Below are positions 35,960 to 45,005 of a stretch of DNA of 64,000 nucleotides, one piece after another. How positions within the stretch are numbered: position 1 is the first letter of the stretch; every line of letters starts with the position of its first letter. The notes under the pieces were generated by a model, which ran no database searches, was not told the origin of the DNA, and saw nothing but the letters and a program-made list of their open reading frames with translations. The position numbers and the translations under genes are program-made. This DNA is from Methyloprofundus sp. (GTDB taxonomy: Bacteria > Pseudomonadota > Gammaproteobacteria > Methylococcales > Methylomonadaceae). The DNA lies in NCBI GenBank assembly GCA_016592635.1, contig AP023240.1, positions 1,364,001 through 1,428,000 of the forward strand. Reading direction: 5' to 3'.

Positions 35960-36808
35960 ATGAAAACCTATCTTGATTGTTATCCTTGTTTAATGAGGCA
36001 GGCTTTGAGTGCTGCACGCCGTGCAGGTGCTTCTGAAAATAAGCAACACAAGGTATTGCTGAAGACCATGGAAGAGCTGAGTGCGTTTCCTACCGACTCG
36101 ACTCCACCGCAACTCGCTTATCGAATTCACCAGCGGGTTCAAAAGTTGACAAATAATATTGATCCTTATCGAAATGATAAAGATCAAGCGACTCAACTAG
36201 CTCTAGCACTTTATCCCGAGCTGAAGAGAAAGGTCAGCCAGGCATCAGACCCACTTGAAATGGCTGTACGTATTGCTATTGCAGGTAATATCATAGATCT
36301 AGGCGTTGCCGACAGCTATGATCTGGAGGCAACATTGGAACGTGTTCTGACGCATGCTTTTGCCATTAGTGACCTGGCAGCACTACGTAACGCTTTAGCT
36401 CAGAGCGCATCTGTTCTTTATTTGGCAGATAATGCAGGTGAGACAGTATTTGACAGAGTTTTGATTGAAACTCTTGATGTACCTGTAAACTATGTGGTTA
36501 AAGCTGGCCCGATTATAAATGATGCAACCCGTGAAGACGCAGTTGCTGCCGGCATCGAGTCAGTGGCTAATATTATTGATAATGGGGCTAATGCTCCTGG
36601 TACCTTGCTTGATCAATGTTCAGAGTTATTTCGTAAGCGTTTTGCACAGGCAGATCTGATTATCGCCAAGGGTCAGGCCAATTATGAAAGCCTAAGTGAT
36701 AGTTCTGCTCCAATTTTCTTTCTGTTACAAGCTAAATGTAACGTGATAGCACGGGACTTGGATGTTGCTGAAGGAGGAACGATATTGAAACAACAAGTAG
36801 TAGACTAG
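35960..36808 (+). CDS. DUF89 (ARMT1-like) damage-control phosphatase, intact copy
   Basis: A 282-residue protein of the prokaryotic DUF89 group with an N-terminal CxxC motif (LDCYPCLMRQALSAARRAG), the active-site DNAGE in YLADNAGETVFDRVLIE, and IAKGQANYESLSD near residue 230. Characterised relatives are Co/Ni/Fe-dependent phosphatases acting on sugar phosphates and phosphorylated, damaged metabolites. AGGAGGT lies just upstream. It is very similar to the disrupted copy at 17800-19876. Both stand next to Feo genes, here after feoAB and a metal ATPase gene, which points to a role tied to ferrous iron, perhaps through its metal cofactor. This link is inference. Confidence 0.85.
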   Translation: MKTYLDCYPCLMRQALSAARRAGASENKQHKVLLKTMEELSAFPTDSTPPQLAYRIHQRVQKLTNNIDPYRNDKDQATQLALALYPELKRKVSQASDPLEMAVRIAIAGNIIDLGVADSYDLEATLERVLTHAFAISDLAALRNALAQSASVLYLADNAGETVFDRVLIETLDVPVNYVVKAGPIINDATREDAVAAGIESVANIIDNGANAPGTLLDQCSELFRKRFAQADLIIAKGQANYESLSDSSAPIFFLLQAKCNVIARDLDVAEGGTILKQQVVD

Positions 36809-36942
36809 CAAACATTCTGTGCTTGTTTTATCAGTTTATGCCCTAGTCAAACCCATAAAATGAAAAGTATTATCAGAATAGCTTTACAATAGATAATAAC
36901 TATATTATAAAAGACTAATATTATTTCAGTCAGGAGTATATT

Positions 36943-38559
36943 ATGAACAATAACGTAAATATTCAGCGTCGCAAACTTTTAAAACTTGCTGGTGCAGGTG
37001 CTGCTGCAACAGCTGCAATAACTACATTTCCTGGTCTATTAAATGCCAAAACGATGAGAGTGGGAAGCCACCCCTCGCTTGATTTTAACCCAGATGTAGA
37101 AATTAACCTGACGGGAGAAGTTAAATATGTTTCGATTTTTAGTGGCCCTAGAACTCGTGTCTGGAAAGTAACTGGTGAAGTATTAAAGGGTGATAAAAGC
37201 GCTATTACTAATGATGAAGAGAGTTACCTTGCCCCCACTATTCGTTTACATAAAGGTCAGAAAGTTCGTATCTATCTAAAGAATGAACTGCCTTCCTCAA
37301 CTATATTACATTGGCATGGCTTACACGTACCCGCCAAAATGGATGGTAACCCCATGTATGCAATAGGTAATGGAGAAACCTTTGTTTATGAATTTGAAAT
37401 ACTCAATAGAGCAGGGACTTATTGGTATCATGCGCATACCCATAATCTAACTGCTAAGCATGTTTATTCAGGACTTGCAGGATTTTTTATTGTCAGCGAT
37501 GATGAGGAGCAGGCACTTAAATTACCCAGCGGGGAATTTGATGTCCCTTTAGTCATCCAAGATCGTAATTTTGATCAGCAAAACCAGCTTAAATATGGTG
37601 GTGGTATGATGATGAAGATGCATGGGTTTTTAGGGGAGCAAATTCTGGTGAATGGTACACCACAGTTTAAATTACCTGTCGCTACGCGTGCTTACCGATT
37701 GCGTTTGTTAAATGGTTCTAACTCACGTATTTATAAACTGGCCTGGGATGATGGTACACCCTTTAAGGTAATTGGTACTGATGGTGGACTTTTAGAGCGT
37801 CCTGAAACGCTTCCTTATATAACGCTTGCGCCAGCAGAACGACGAGAAATCTGGGTTGATTTTAGTGATAAGGCAATAGGTACTGAATTAACATTACGCA
37901 GCGCAGAATTTTCCTCTGGTGGTATGGGTATGATGGGCAGCATGGGTGGCGGTATGCGTGGTGGTCGTGGTGGTGAAATGATGGGAGGCATGGGAGAAGG
38001 GCAATCTCACGGCGGAGAAGATTTTGCTGTGCTTACAGTTCGTGTGAATAAAAAAGCTTCCAGTAATGACGTTTTACCGAAACGGTTGACTAAGATAAAT
38101 ACATTACGTTTAGCAGATGCCGCAAACCCTCAGACACCTCGGCGTATCACTTTATCCATGCGCCATATGTCTGCATTGCTTAATGGACGCTCGTATAAAA
38201 TGGATGATATCAGGGAAGACGAGATTGTTCCTGTTAATACTTTGCAATTAATGGAATTCGATAATGGCTTTCATCATGGTATGGGTGGCGGGATGATGGG
38301 CATGCCACATCCTATGCATTTGCATGGAGAGCAATTTCAGGTTATCAAACGTGAAGTGAGAAATAAATATGGAAAGGGGTATACTTCAATTTCTGAAGGT
38401 TTTCTGGATAAAGGCTGGAAAGATACCGTGTTAGTTATGCCGGGTGAAAAAGTCACATTATTAAAACCTTTCAATGACTATACAGGTATTTTTATGTATC
38501 ACTGTCATAATCTGGAGCATGAAGATATGGGTATGATGCGTGATCTATTGGTGAAATAG
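36943..38559 (+). CDS. Tat-exported multicopper oxidase, CueO-like
   Basis: A 538-residue periplasmic oxidase. The signal peptide has the twin-arginine motif NIQRRKLLKLAG (R9, R10) and a hydrophobic AAATAAITTFPGLL. Copper ligands appear in the expected four blocks: ILHWHGLHVP, TYWYHAHTH, HPMHLHGEQF and MYHCHNLEHEDMGMM. A Met/Gly-rich loop (about residues 327-362, including GGMGMMGSMGGGMRGG) corresponds to the Met-rich insert of CueO that binds Cu(I). A second Met/His cluster (HHGMGGGMMGMPHPMH) precedes the third block. It oxidises Cu(I), perhaps also Fe(II) or phenolics. An RBS (AGGAG) precedes the ATG. Confidence 0.92.
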   Translation: MNNNVNIQRRKLLKLAGAGAAATAAITTFPGLLNAKTMRVGSHPSLDFNPDVEINLTGEVKYVSIFSGPRTRVWKVTGEVLKGDKSAITNDEESYLAPTIRLHKGQKVRIYLKNELPSSTILHWHGLHVPAKMDGNPMYAIGNGETFVYEFEILNRAGTYWYHAHTHNLTAKHVYSGLAGFFIVSDDEEQALKLPSGEFDVPLVIQDRNFDQQNQLKYGGGMMMKMHGFLGEQILVNGTPQFKLPVATRAYRLRLLNGSNSRIYKLAWDDGTPFKVIGTDGGLLERPETLPYITLAPAERREIWVDFSDKAIGTELTLRSAEFSSGGMGMMGSMGGGMRGGRGGEMMGGMGEGQSHGGEDFAVLTVRVNKKASSNDVLPKRLTKINTLRLADAANPQTPRRITLSMRHMSALLNGRSYKMDDIREDEIVPVNTLQLMEFDNGFHHGMGGGMMGMPHPMHLHGEQFQVIKREVRNKYGKGYTSISEGFLDKGWKDTVLVMPGEKVTLLKPFNDYTGIFMYHCHNLEHEDMGMMRDLLVK

Positions 38560-38619
38560 TAAAGAGCTATTCACTTGAGTTGTAAAAGTACCTCCCAAAA
38601 TTTCAATTTATACAATTGG

Positions 38620-38763
38620 TGGGAACTGTTAAAGGTCGGACTGCACTACAAATATTCAGACACAACCTTACCTTAAACTGAAACCTTATTGGGGCATCAT
38701 TTTTGGACGAAAGGCTATTTTGTGAATGCTGTTGGGGTTGATGCGAGCGTGATACGTAAGTAT
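38620..38763 (+). pseudogene. IS200-type TnpA remnant
   Basis: Pieces in shifting frames read VKGRTALQIF, then LKLKPYWG and HHFWTKGYFVNAVGVDASVI. This follows the order of IS200/IS605 TnpA (LLKG..., RYWG, HxWxxGYFV, G...EVIRxYI), with one base missing in the WGG-HH junction. Only the middle-to-late part is left. It abuts a P-type ATPase remnant. Confidence 0.5.
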
Positions 38764-38768
38764 GTTTG

Positions 38769-38903
38769 TTTGTGGTGACTAATGCAGGCCGCTTATATTT
38801 TACCCATATTGAGAATTCATTTGCTAAGCCCTTATTCAGAAAAATGGATAGCTGGTTCATTCATAAACTAAACCAGTTGGCTACTGAGGAAAAAACATCA
38901 TAA
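38769..38903 (+). pseudogene. C-terminal remnant of a second P1B-type ATPase
   Basis: The frame reads FVVTNAGRLYFTHIENSFAK and then PLFRKMDSW to a stop. It nearly repeats the end of the P1B ATPase at 33982-35946 (FVVTNAGRLYFTYIENSFAQ). The remaining 600 residues are missing and an IS200-type remnant lies where they should be. It marks a former second copy of the pump. Confidence 0.8.
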
Positions 38904-38924
38904 CAATTATCAAAAGGAGAAACA

Positions 38925-40178
38925 GTGATCGAATCTATTCCGCCTTTGCTAATTCAATTTATCATGACGATAGGCTTTGCCTTTATTGTCGGTCTTGAGT
39001 TTCATAGCTACCTGCGAATTAATCAATATCAATATGGCTTTGGTAGTATACGAACTTTTGTACTGGTTGGCATACTGGGCTTTCTTTTATATCAGCTTAA
39101 TACACAGGGCTTGTTTTTTGCAATGGGTTTGGGCTTGCTCGGTGCTATGTTATTAGTGTATTACTGGTATCAGTCTGCTGACAAACATTATTCGCTACTT
39201 GAAATCATATTGACACTGCTGGTTTTTTTAATCGGGCCTGTGACCATTCATTTCCCTGGCTGGTTTCTGGTACTCTTTGTCGTGATATTAATTTTGATGC
39301 TGGGTGAAAAGCCACTGATTCACCAGTTTTCTGAAAATCTGGCGAATAATGAAATCGTCACTTTAGCTAAATTTCTCATTCTTTCGGGTGTGATTTTACC
39401 GTTACTACCTGATAAGCAGTTAGCGCCATCATTGCCTGTTACTTATTACAAGATATGGCTGGCAGTGATAGTCGTTTCTGGTTTTTCCTATTTAAGTTAT
39501 CTCGCACAAACTTATTTTTTTAAAGCGCGAGGCTTATTACTCACTGGAGTGCTAGGCGGCCTTTATTCCAGTACGGCTATTTCTGTGGTGATCAGTCGTC
39601 GTGCCCGACTCATGAAAAATGATCGCAGTAATGTTTCTTCGGCTTTAATTATGGCGACTGCCATGATGTATCTCAGATTGCTGGTTATTATTTTCTTACT
39701 GGATAGTGCGGTAGGTAAAAGCCTGTTATTACCTTTTATCGTTTTAATTATCTTTTCCTGTTTGGTCGTTACGGCTTTACTTCGTCTGGACAACAATCCT
39801 GTTGCCATACCTGCCAGTAATACAACTCAACACCCTCTGGAGCTATCAACGGCCATTTTATTTGCCTTTATGTTTGTATTCTTTGCTTTGATCACCCAAT
39901 ATGTCATCGGGCATTTTGGCGATAACGGGCTTAACTTTCTGTCTATTGTGGTGGGCTTTACCGATATTGACCCCTTTATTTTATCTTTATTATCCGGGAA
40001 ATTTGCTGTTACAGAAAATGAAATTGTTTCCGCCATTATAGTCGCCAGTGGCAGTAATAATTTGTTAAAGGCTACATATGCAGCTATCTTGGCTCGCAAT
40101 CACTCCGTTATGGCGGCTGTCATTTGGTTACTGCTGTTGTTTGGTATTTCGCTTGGCTATGCTTTTTACTTTATTTAA
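38925..40178 (+). CDS. MgtC-related/DUF4010 membrane protein
   Basis: A 417-residue polytopic protein with about 12 helices. The N-terminal half has the MgtC/SapB pattern (FAFIVGLEFHSYLRINQ, FGSIRTFVLVGILGFLLYQL). The C-terminal half is DUF4010-like (LLTGVLGGLYSSTAISVVIS near 208, ending with a VASGSNNLLKATYAAILAR segment). The start is GTG at 38925 with AAGGAG eight bases upstream. Such proteins are linked to magnesium or membrane-potential homeostasis; the substrate is unproven. It follows the metal ATPase remnant and precedes a small membrane protein gene. Confidence 0.75.
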   Translation: MIESIPPLLIQFIMTIGFAFIVGLEFHSYLRINQYQYGFGSIRTFVLVGILGFLLYQLNTQGLFFAMGLGLLGAMLLVYYWYQSADKHYSLLEIILTLLVFLIGPVTIHFPGWFLVLFVVILILMLGEKPLIHQFSENLANNEIVTLAKFLILSGVILPLLPDKQLAPSLPVTYYKIWLAVIVVSGFSYLSYLAQTYFFKARGLLLTGVLGGLYSSTAISVVISRRARLMKNDRSNVSSALIMATAMMYLRLLVIIFLLDSAVGKSLLLPFIVLIIFSCLVVTALLRLDNNPVAIPASNTTQHPLELSTAILFAFMFVFFALITQYVIGHFGDNGLNFLSIVVGFTDIDPFILSLLSGKFAVTENEIVSAIIVASGSNNLLKATYAAILARNHSVMAAVIWLLLLFGISLGYAFYFI

Positions 40179-40246
40179 AGATATATCCATTTAAAACGGG
40201 TAAAGTAATACCTCCAATAAACATACCCAACTGAGAGGTTGAACTT

Positions 40247-40606
40247 ATGTCACAACAACGAAACAATCACTTAATTTTAAAAATCCTTGTTATAGGCGGA
40301 CTTATCGCGATACTTGTATACTTATTTCATCCGGGCGTAGGCGCATTAAATCTGACTATTAATGGAGAACCCGTTACCGACCCTTTAATGCGTCTGGCAA
40401 AAATTCCAACATTATTGTTTACCCTTTTATTTATAGGGGTGCTGATGATTATCACCTTTTTAGGTGTGAGTACGGCTATTTTTATGGCGGCATTAGTGTT
40501 TGTCATGATGGGTATTTTGTTTGTAGCTCCTTATTTCACGCCGATGTTAGTGATTATTTTTCTGATGGTACTTTTTATGTCTATTGGCGATACTAAAAAA
40601 AATTGA
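40247..40606 (+). CDS. Small membrane protein, four hydrophobic segments
   Basis: A 119-residue protein with a short basic N-terminus, TM1 (LVIGGLIAILVYLFH), an extracytoplasmic loop containing NLTINGEPVTDPLMR, and three further hydrophobic helices. The ATG has GAGAGG ten bases upstream. I do not recognise the family; relatives in proteobacteria are annotated as hypothetical. It lies 68 bp behind the DUF4010 gene, so it may be co-transcribed. Confidence 0.6.
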   Translation: MSQQRNNHLILKILVIGGLIAILVYLFHPGVGALNLTINGEPVTDPLMRLAKIPTLLFTLLFIGVLMIITFLGVSTAIFMAALVFVMMGILFVAPYFTPMLVIIFLMVLFMSIGDTKKN

Positions 40607-40861
40607 GAAGAATATTTGCATTCATTTATTAAAGTAAGTCTGAAATTTATCCCGCATTTAAAAAAAGGGGTACAAATGCATAAATACATAACAGAAGAAT
40701 TCAATATATCAATAGGAAAACTAATCGTCTTTAACTAGTTTGGCTGCATGCCGTGCGACTAGTTTCTTATTATTCATGCTGACCTCATGAGTTTTAAAAA
40801 ATGAATGCTACTATTTTGTGTAACATTCACATTAAAGCTAATTATTAGTTTTGATCAAGTT

Positions 40862-41287
40862 TTACAAAGTTGCAATGATGGCATCCCCCATTTCTATGGT
40901 ACCTGCTTAAGCCCCATATAGAGACCTTCAGTATTTTCCCTGATGACAACAATATCAATATTTTCAAATTTGCTTTGCGCTCCTTTCCATGATCTAGCAG
41001 GGCGAATATTGGCAAACAAATCATATTTTTGACGTAAAGCAACATTAATACTTCTAAACCCTTTTCCAACCAAGGTTGTTAATGGGCCTTTAAAGGCTAC
41101 TTTATTTTTATCTATATATACCAGGGTTTGTTCAGGTATCGGTGTACCCTGTTTTCAAAAGCACCCATTCCAGCGTCGGCCTCTTCCCAGTGTTTATTTT
41201 GACACCGCTTGCATCAATAATTTTTACTGCAACATCCATTATGGAAGGACCAATCCCATCACCTTTGATTAATGTAACATTATGCAT
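40862..41287 (-). pseudogene. Isocitrate/isopropylmalate dehydrogenase, internally deleted
   Basis: Starting at the ATG at 41287, the minus strand reads MHNVTLIKGDGIGPSIMDVA, then (after a frame change near 41150-41200) IPEQTLVYIDKNKVAFKGPL and IRPARSWKGAQSKFENIDIV followed by VIRENTEGLYMG. It breaks off at about 40905 and continues with the family's last residues MGDAIIATL before a stop. The central and C-terminal 200 or so residues are missing. It most resembles NAD-dependent isocitrate dehydrogenase. The flanking stretches 40607-40861 and 41288-41466 hold no gene that I recognise. Confidence 0.8.
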
Positions 41288-41466
41288 TTTATCTTAACTC
41301 CTGACGTTTAATGGTTAGTGTAACTACGATTGAGCAAACCTTCCAGGGTTAGCTCAATCTGATTTCTAGGTTTTTTTGGTTTTTACTTGAAATGACACTT
41401 AATATAATAGTCATTAGATCCTCTACTGAAAGGCCGTTGTCGACCCTAAACCAGCCAGTCAACGAA

Positions 41467-42648
41467 TTAAGTATCAACCTTATTAGAGACAGCATTTTCA
41501 ATCGGATTTAAGTACGCATGGGGGTAGTCCAGCTCACGATTTTGAAACGACAGAATAGAGTCATTCTGAATCACGCCACCATCAATATTGATCGCCCGTC
41601 GAATAGTCTCATTTTTCTGCCAACTATCACGGCCCGCCAATACAGTCGGTAAATAAACAATCAGAGCGGCAGAAATTGATCGTGTTGCACTTTCCCAGAG
41701 GTAGCTAGGTGTGTGATCCACGGCGTAATAATCGATGGTTTCATATTTAAACATCGGATTCTTGAATGTGGTCGGTTTGGCAAAAAAGAATCCCATACCC
41801 TCGTCGCAACTGACATCAATAATCAGGCTGTTGGGCTTGAGGCATGAACTTTCCGCTTCGGTTACGAAGTCGGTAGGATTTTCCGTATTTTGAAAGGTTC
41901 CGTTTACGATGATATCTGCTTCACTGATCTTATCAGTCAGCGGCCGCACAGTTCCATCGTGTTCCACCACCATCATTCGTGCCTCGCCCTCATTACCCGC
42001 CCGAATCCTGACATATTTACAATCAAGCACCTCTTCACGTACCTCGTGGTCGGGGCGTTGAATGCAGATGGTGATATCTCTAAAACCATGCGCCTTGAGA
42101 GCGTATATCGCACCACGGCTGACCGCACCAAAACCAAAAATGATTGTTTTGCGTTGATTACCGTAATGCCCATCGATCCCTTTAAGTTGCAAGGCATGTA
42201 TTACTGCGCAATAGCCAGCCATTTCATTATTCTTATAGAATGTGTGGCGACCCATATGACCGTCAGGAGACCAAATAAACATATCTTCAAAGGCAATAAG
42301 TGTCTGCTTACGATCAATAGCCGCTTGGGTAATGTCTCGTTGTTGCACACAATGCACATAGCCCCAAAGTGTTCCTCCTTCACGAAGTTCCTGTAAATCA
42401 GCTAAGACGGGCTTGTTAATAATAACTTTGCCAATATCTGCCAATAATTCGTGGCGTGTGGCAATGCCACCTGTCAGAGCAGAAATTTCCGAGTCTGAGA
42501 TACCAAATGGCGCTCCATAACCCTCTTCAAATATCAGCTGGCGGCGAAGTTTTTCAGGAATACGTGGTAAATGTTCTGGATGGATAGGATAGCGTCGCTC
42601 ATCTTCTTTTTTTGAAGTCCCAATAACTCCCATTGTTAATTTATTCAT
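41467..42648 (-). CDS. Alanine dehydrogenase/PNT-family protein, like N5-(carboxyethyl)ornithine synthase
   Basis: A 393-residue NAD(P)-dependent dehydrogenase of the AlaDH/PNT fold. The N-terminal domain has MGVIGTSKKEDERRYPIHPE with the catalytic-type Arg/Lys region, and the Rossmann part has IIFGFGAVSRGAIYALKAHG near residue 168. The N-terminal KKEDERRYPI...FEEGYGAPFGISD order and the VDHTPSYLWESATRSIS ending suggest the carboxyethylornithine synthase group over true Ald or PntA. It would condense pyruvate with ornithine or a similar amine reductively; the substrate remains inference. An RBS (GGAAAC) precedes the ATG. It stands alone with the antiporter gene upstream. Confidence 0.7.
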   Translation of the reverse strand: MNKLTMGVIGTSKKEDERRYPIHPEHLPRIPEKLRRQLIFEEGYGAPFGISDSEISALTGGIATRHELLADIGKVIINKPVLADLQELREGGTLWGYVHCVQQRDITQAAIDRKQTLIAFEDMFIWSPDGHMGRHTFYKNNEMAGYCAVIHALQLKGIDGHYGNQRKTIIFGFGAVSRGAIYALKAHGFRDITICIQRPDHEVREEVLDCKYVRIRAGNEGEARMMVVEHDGTVRPLTDKISEADIIVNGTFQNTENPTDFVTEAESSCLKPNSLIIDVSCDEGMGFFFAKPTTFKNPMFKYETIDYYAVDHTPSYLWESATRSISAALIVYLPTVLAGRDSWQKNETIRRAINIDGGVIQNDSILSFQNRELDYPHAYLNPIENAVSNKVDT

Positions 42649-42871
42649 ACTGTTTCCTTTTTATTAAAAAAATTCAATAAACGTGACTTCATGAACGAAT
42701 TATTATTTTCGTCAATGAGCCTGATTATTTATGCTTAGATCTGTTACAAGCGTTTCAGAAAGTAAAACACCGTACAAATGGGAGGTATCAATCCTAATAG
42801 GGAATATTGATCATGCTAGTTATTGCATTGGTCAAGCTACCATACTCTATAACTCCTATTCCATGTCAACA

Positions 42872-44950
42872 CTAAGACTGAGTTGATCCATCATCCATTT
42901 CCTTTTTAAGCAGCAGATATAATTTACTGGAGATAATTTCATGCTTATGTAAGTCTTTTAGGGTGTCCGACCTAGTAATGCCTAGCAACGCTTTTGCTGA
43001 TTGTGCATTCATATCATCGACAAGGTCTTTATTCGATTTGATTTCATCTGCCATTTGCTGCACGGTTTTATCTTTTAAGTATTGATAAATTTTTTCGACA
43101 TTTTGAACAGCAATGGGGTCATCGAAAATTTCGACTAAAGGTGAGTTTTGTATTTGGGCCAACTCATCAATGACTTTGTTAATCAGCTTATATTGTGTTC
43201 GGTAATAAAGGTAAAGCTCTTGTGTTTCACTTAAGCTTGTAGATGACGCAAAAGTACGTTTGATATGACCTATCCACGAATCTAAATAAGTATTGAGTGA
43301 CTCTAATTGTGGTCGATCCTGTTCAACCCGCTCTGTTTGAGTTTCTAAAATCAATAAATTCTTTTTGTAGATATTTTCATTGATTTCACCGCGTCTATAT
43401 ATTTCTTTTAATTCGCTTTTCTGTAGAGCCAAGGTGTATATACGCAACATATTTTCAACCACATGGCTTGGGTCTTTGTTTTTTTCATCACATTGCTGAC
43501 AGATAAGTTGGTAGAGAGCCTGGTGTTCGGCTGTCAATGTTTTGTACTGTGCTTCACTGATATCATGATGCTCAAGAAGCTCTTTGGTTCTAGCATTCAA
43601 GCTTTGGTAAATGAGTGCTTTGCTTTTAAAGTAGCTCATTTGATCATGAGGTAACAGGGTATCAATTTTTAGCCAGCGTATGACTTTGCCTATCGTGGTT
43701 GCTTTAATGATTAAGGTGAAATAAATACTACCAATCGTAATGGCGGTAATAAATTCTTTGATTGAAAATTCGTAATTCCAGTTAGGCAACGTTAAGTCAT
43801 CAGGGATTAGCATAACCATAATGACCGCCATAGCACCGCGTAAGCTCCCCCAGGAAAGTAGGTGCTGCCAGTTTGAAGGAATGTCTTCTTCGGAATGATT
43901 GAGGTTGGCTATACTTATTGAACAATACACTGATATTGCCCTGGCGACAGCGACCACTAAAATCATCATCAGAATAGGTAGGATGGCAACATGTAAAGCA
44001 ATAGAAAGGCTGGCAAACAATAATCCCATTAGAATAAAGACCAGGGAGTTGGCTAAAAAGGCAAAATAACTCCAGAATTTTTCCATATAGTCTTCGACGC
44101 CGGCAGACATTTTATAGCGTCCGAAATTACCCATAACAATGGAAGAAACCAGTGTGGCAATGATGGATGATAATTGGATGTGATGACCACCGATGACTAA
44201 TTTTTCAGAGATCAACTCCGCTAACAAGAAGGTGAAATGGGCAACCAGTAAAGTCAGGGTGATTTCAAGATGCTCATGACCTTTGACCCATTCAATGAGT
44301 TTGGAAAATATGAGTCCCATCAATAAACCAAATAGCCCGCCACCCACAATCATGGTAATAAATGCAAAAAGTCCCTGTAGCACTGTTGTCGTACCATGAA
44401 AACCATGTAGCATAATTTCCAGAAAGACCAGGAAAATAGCAAAGGCCGTTCCGTCGTTAAACAGGCTTTCACCTTCAAAGATTAAGGTTAAACGGCGTGG
44501 GGCTCCGTATTCTTTAAATAAAGATAATACGGCCACCGGGTCAGTTGCAGAAATGATAGCGCCAAAGAGTAAAGTGACCAACAGTGGAATATCAAATCCC
44601 AGTAGCTGGAATGCCCATTGGCCTACATAACCAATAAAAAAGGTTGAAATAAGTAAGCCCACAATGGCTAACATGCTAATAGCAAATTTATTTTCCTGAA
44701 TATTGCGGATTTTGATATTGTAGGCCGATTCGAAAATCAGGATAGGTAGGAAAACAAAAAATAACAGTTCTGGGGTTAACTGAAAACTGGTGACAAATGA
44801 AAGCGCATCTATTTCAGAAAGTGGTACCAGTAATGAACCACCAATGACTAACAGAACGGTATAGGGAATACGTGTTTTCAGAGAGAGAATGTTTATTCCC
44901 AGAGCTAATAACATTAAGGTAAAAACTGATAAATAAACGTCGAGTGTCAT
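42872..44950 (-). CDS. Na+/H+ antiporter, CPA1 (NhaP/NHE-like) family
   Basis: A 692-residue inner-membrane exchanger. Twelve or so helices fill residues 1-430, with the CPA1 core IISATDPVAVLSLFKEYGAP near residue 132 and the following GESLFNDGTAFAIFLVFLE (ND motif of the ion site). The LSWGSLRGAMAVIMVMLIPD helix is near residue 370. A long cytoplasmic tail of about 250 residues with charged helices follows, as in regulatory tails of NHE-like proteins. It exchanges Na+ or K+ for protons and would complement the proton ATPase in pH control. The start ATG at 44950 has a weak RBS. Confidence 0.9.
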   Translation of the reverse strand: MTLDVYLSVFTLMLLALGINILSLKTRIPYTVLLVIGGSLLVPLSEIDALSFVTSFQLTPELLFFVFLPILIFESAYNIKIRNIQENKFAISMLAIVGLLISTFFIGYVGQWAFQLLGFDIPLLVTLLFGAIISATDPVAVLSLFKEYGAPRRLTLIFEGESLFNDGTAFAIFLVFLEIMLHGFHGTTTVLQGLFAFITMIVGGGLFGLLMGLIFSKLIEWVKGHEHLEITLTLLVAHFTFLLAELISEKLVIGGHHIQLSSIIATLVSSIVMGNFGRYKMSAGVEDYMEKFWSYFAFLANSLVFILMGLLFASLSIALHVAILPILMMILVVAVARAISVYCSISIANLNHSEEDIPSNWQHLLSWGSLRGAMAVIMVMLIPDDLTLPNWNYEFSIKEFITAITIGSIYFTLIIKATTIGKVIRWLKIDTLLPHDQMSYFKSKALIYQSLNARTKELLEHHDISEAQYKTLTAEHQALYQLICQQCDEKNKDPSHVVENMLRIYTLALQKSELKEIYRRGEINENIYKKNLLILETQTERVEQDRPQLESLNTYLDSWIGHIKRTFASSTSLSETQELYLYYRTQYKLINKVIDELAQIQNSPLVEIFDDPIAVQNVEKIYQYLKDKTVQQMADEIKSNKDLVDDMNAQSAKALLGITRSDTLKDLHKHEIISSKLYLLLKKEMDDGSTQS

Positions 44951-45005
44951 ATTCTTTTGGGTAAACTAATGAAAATAAATGAATTCATACACCATTTCAG
45001 TGTAA

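Noticed and set aside
41890..42396. 168-codon plus-strand frame inside the AlaDH/PNT gene
   Set aside because: It is antisense to a clear dehydrogenase, with no RBS and no domain.
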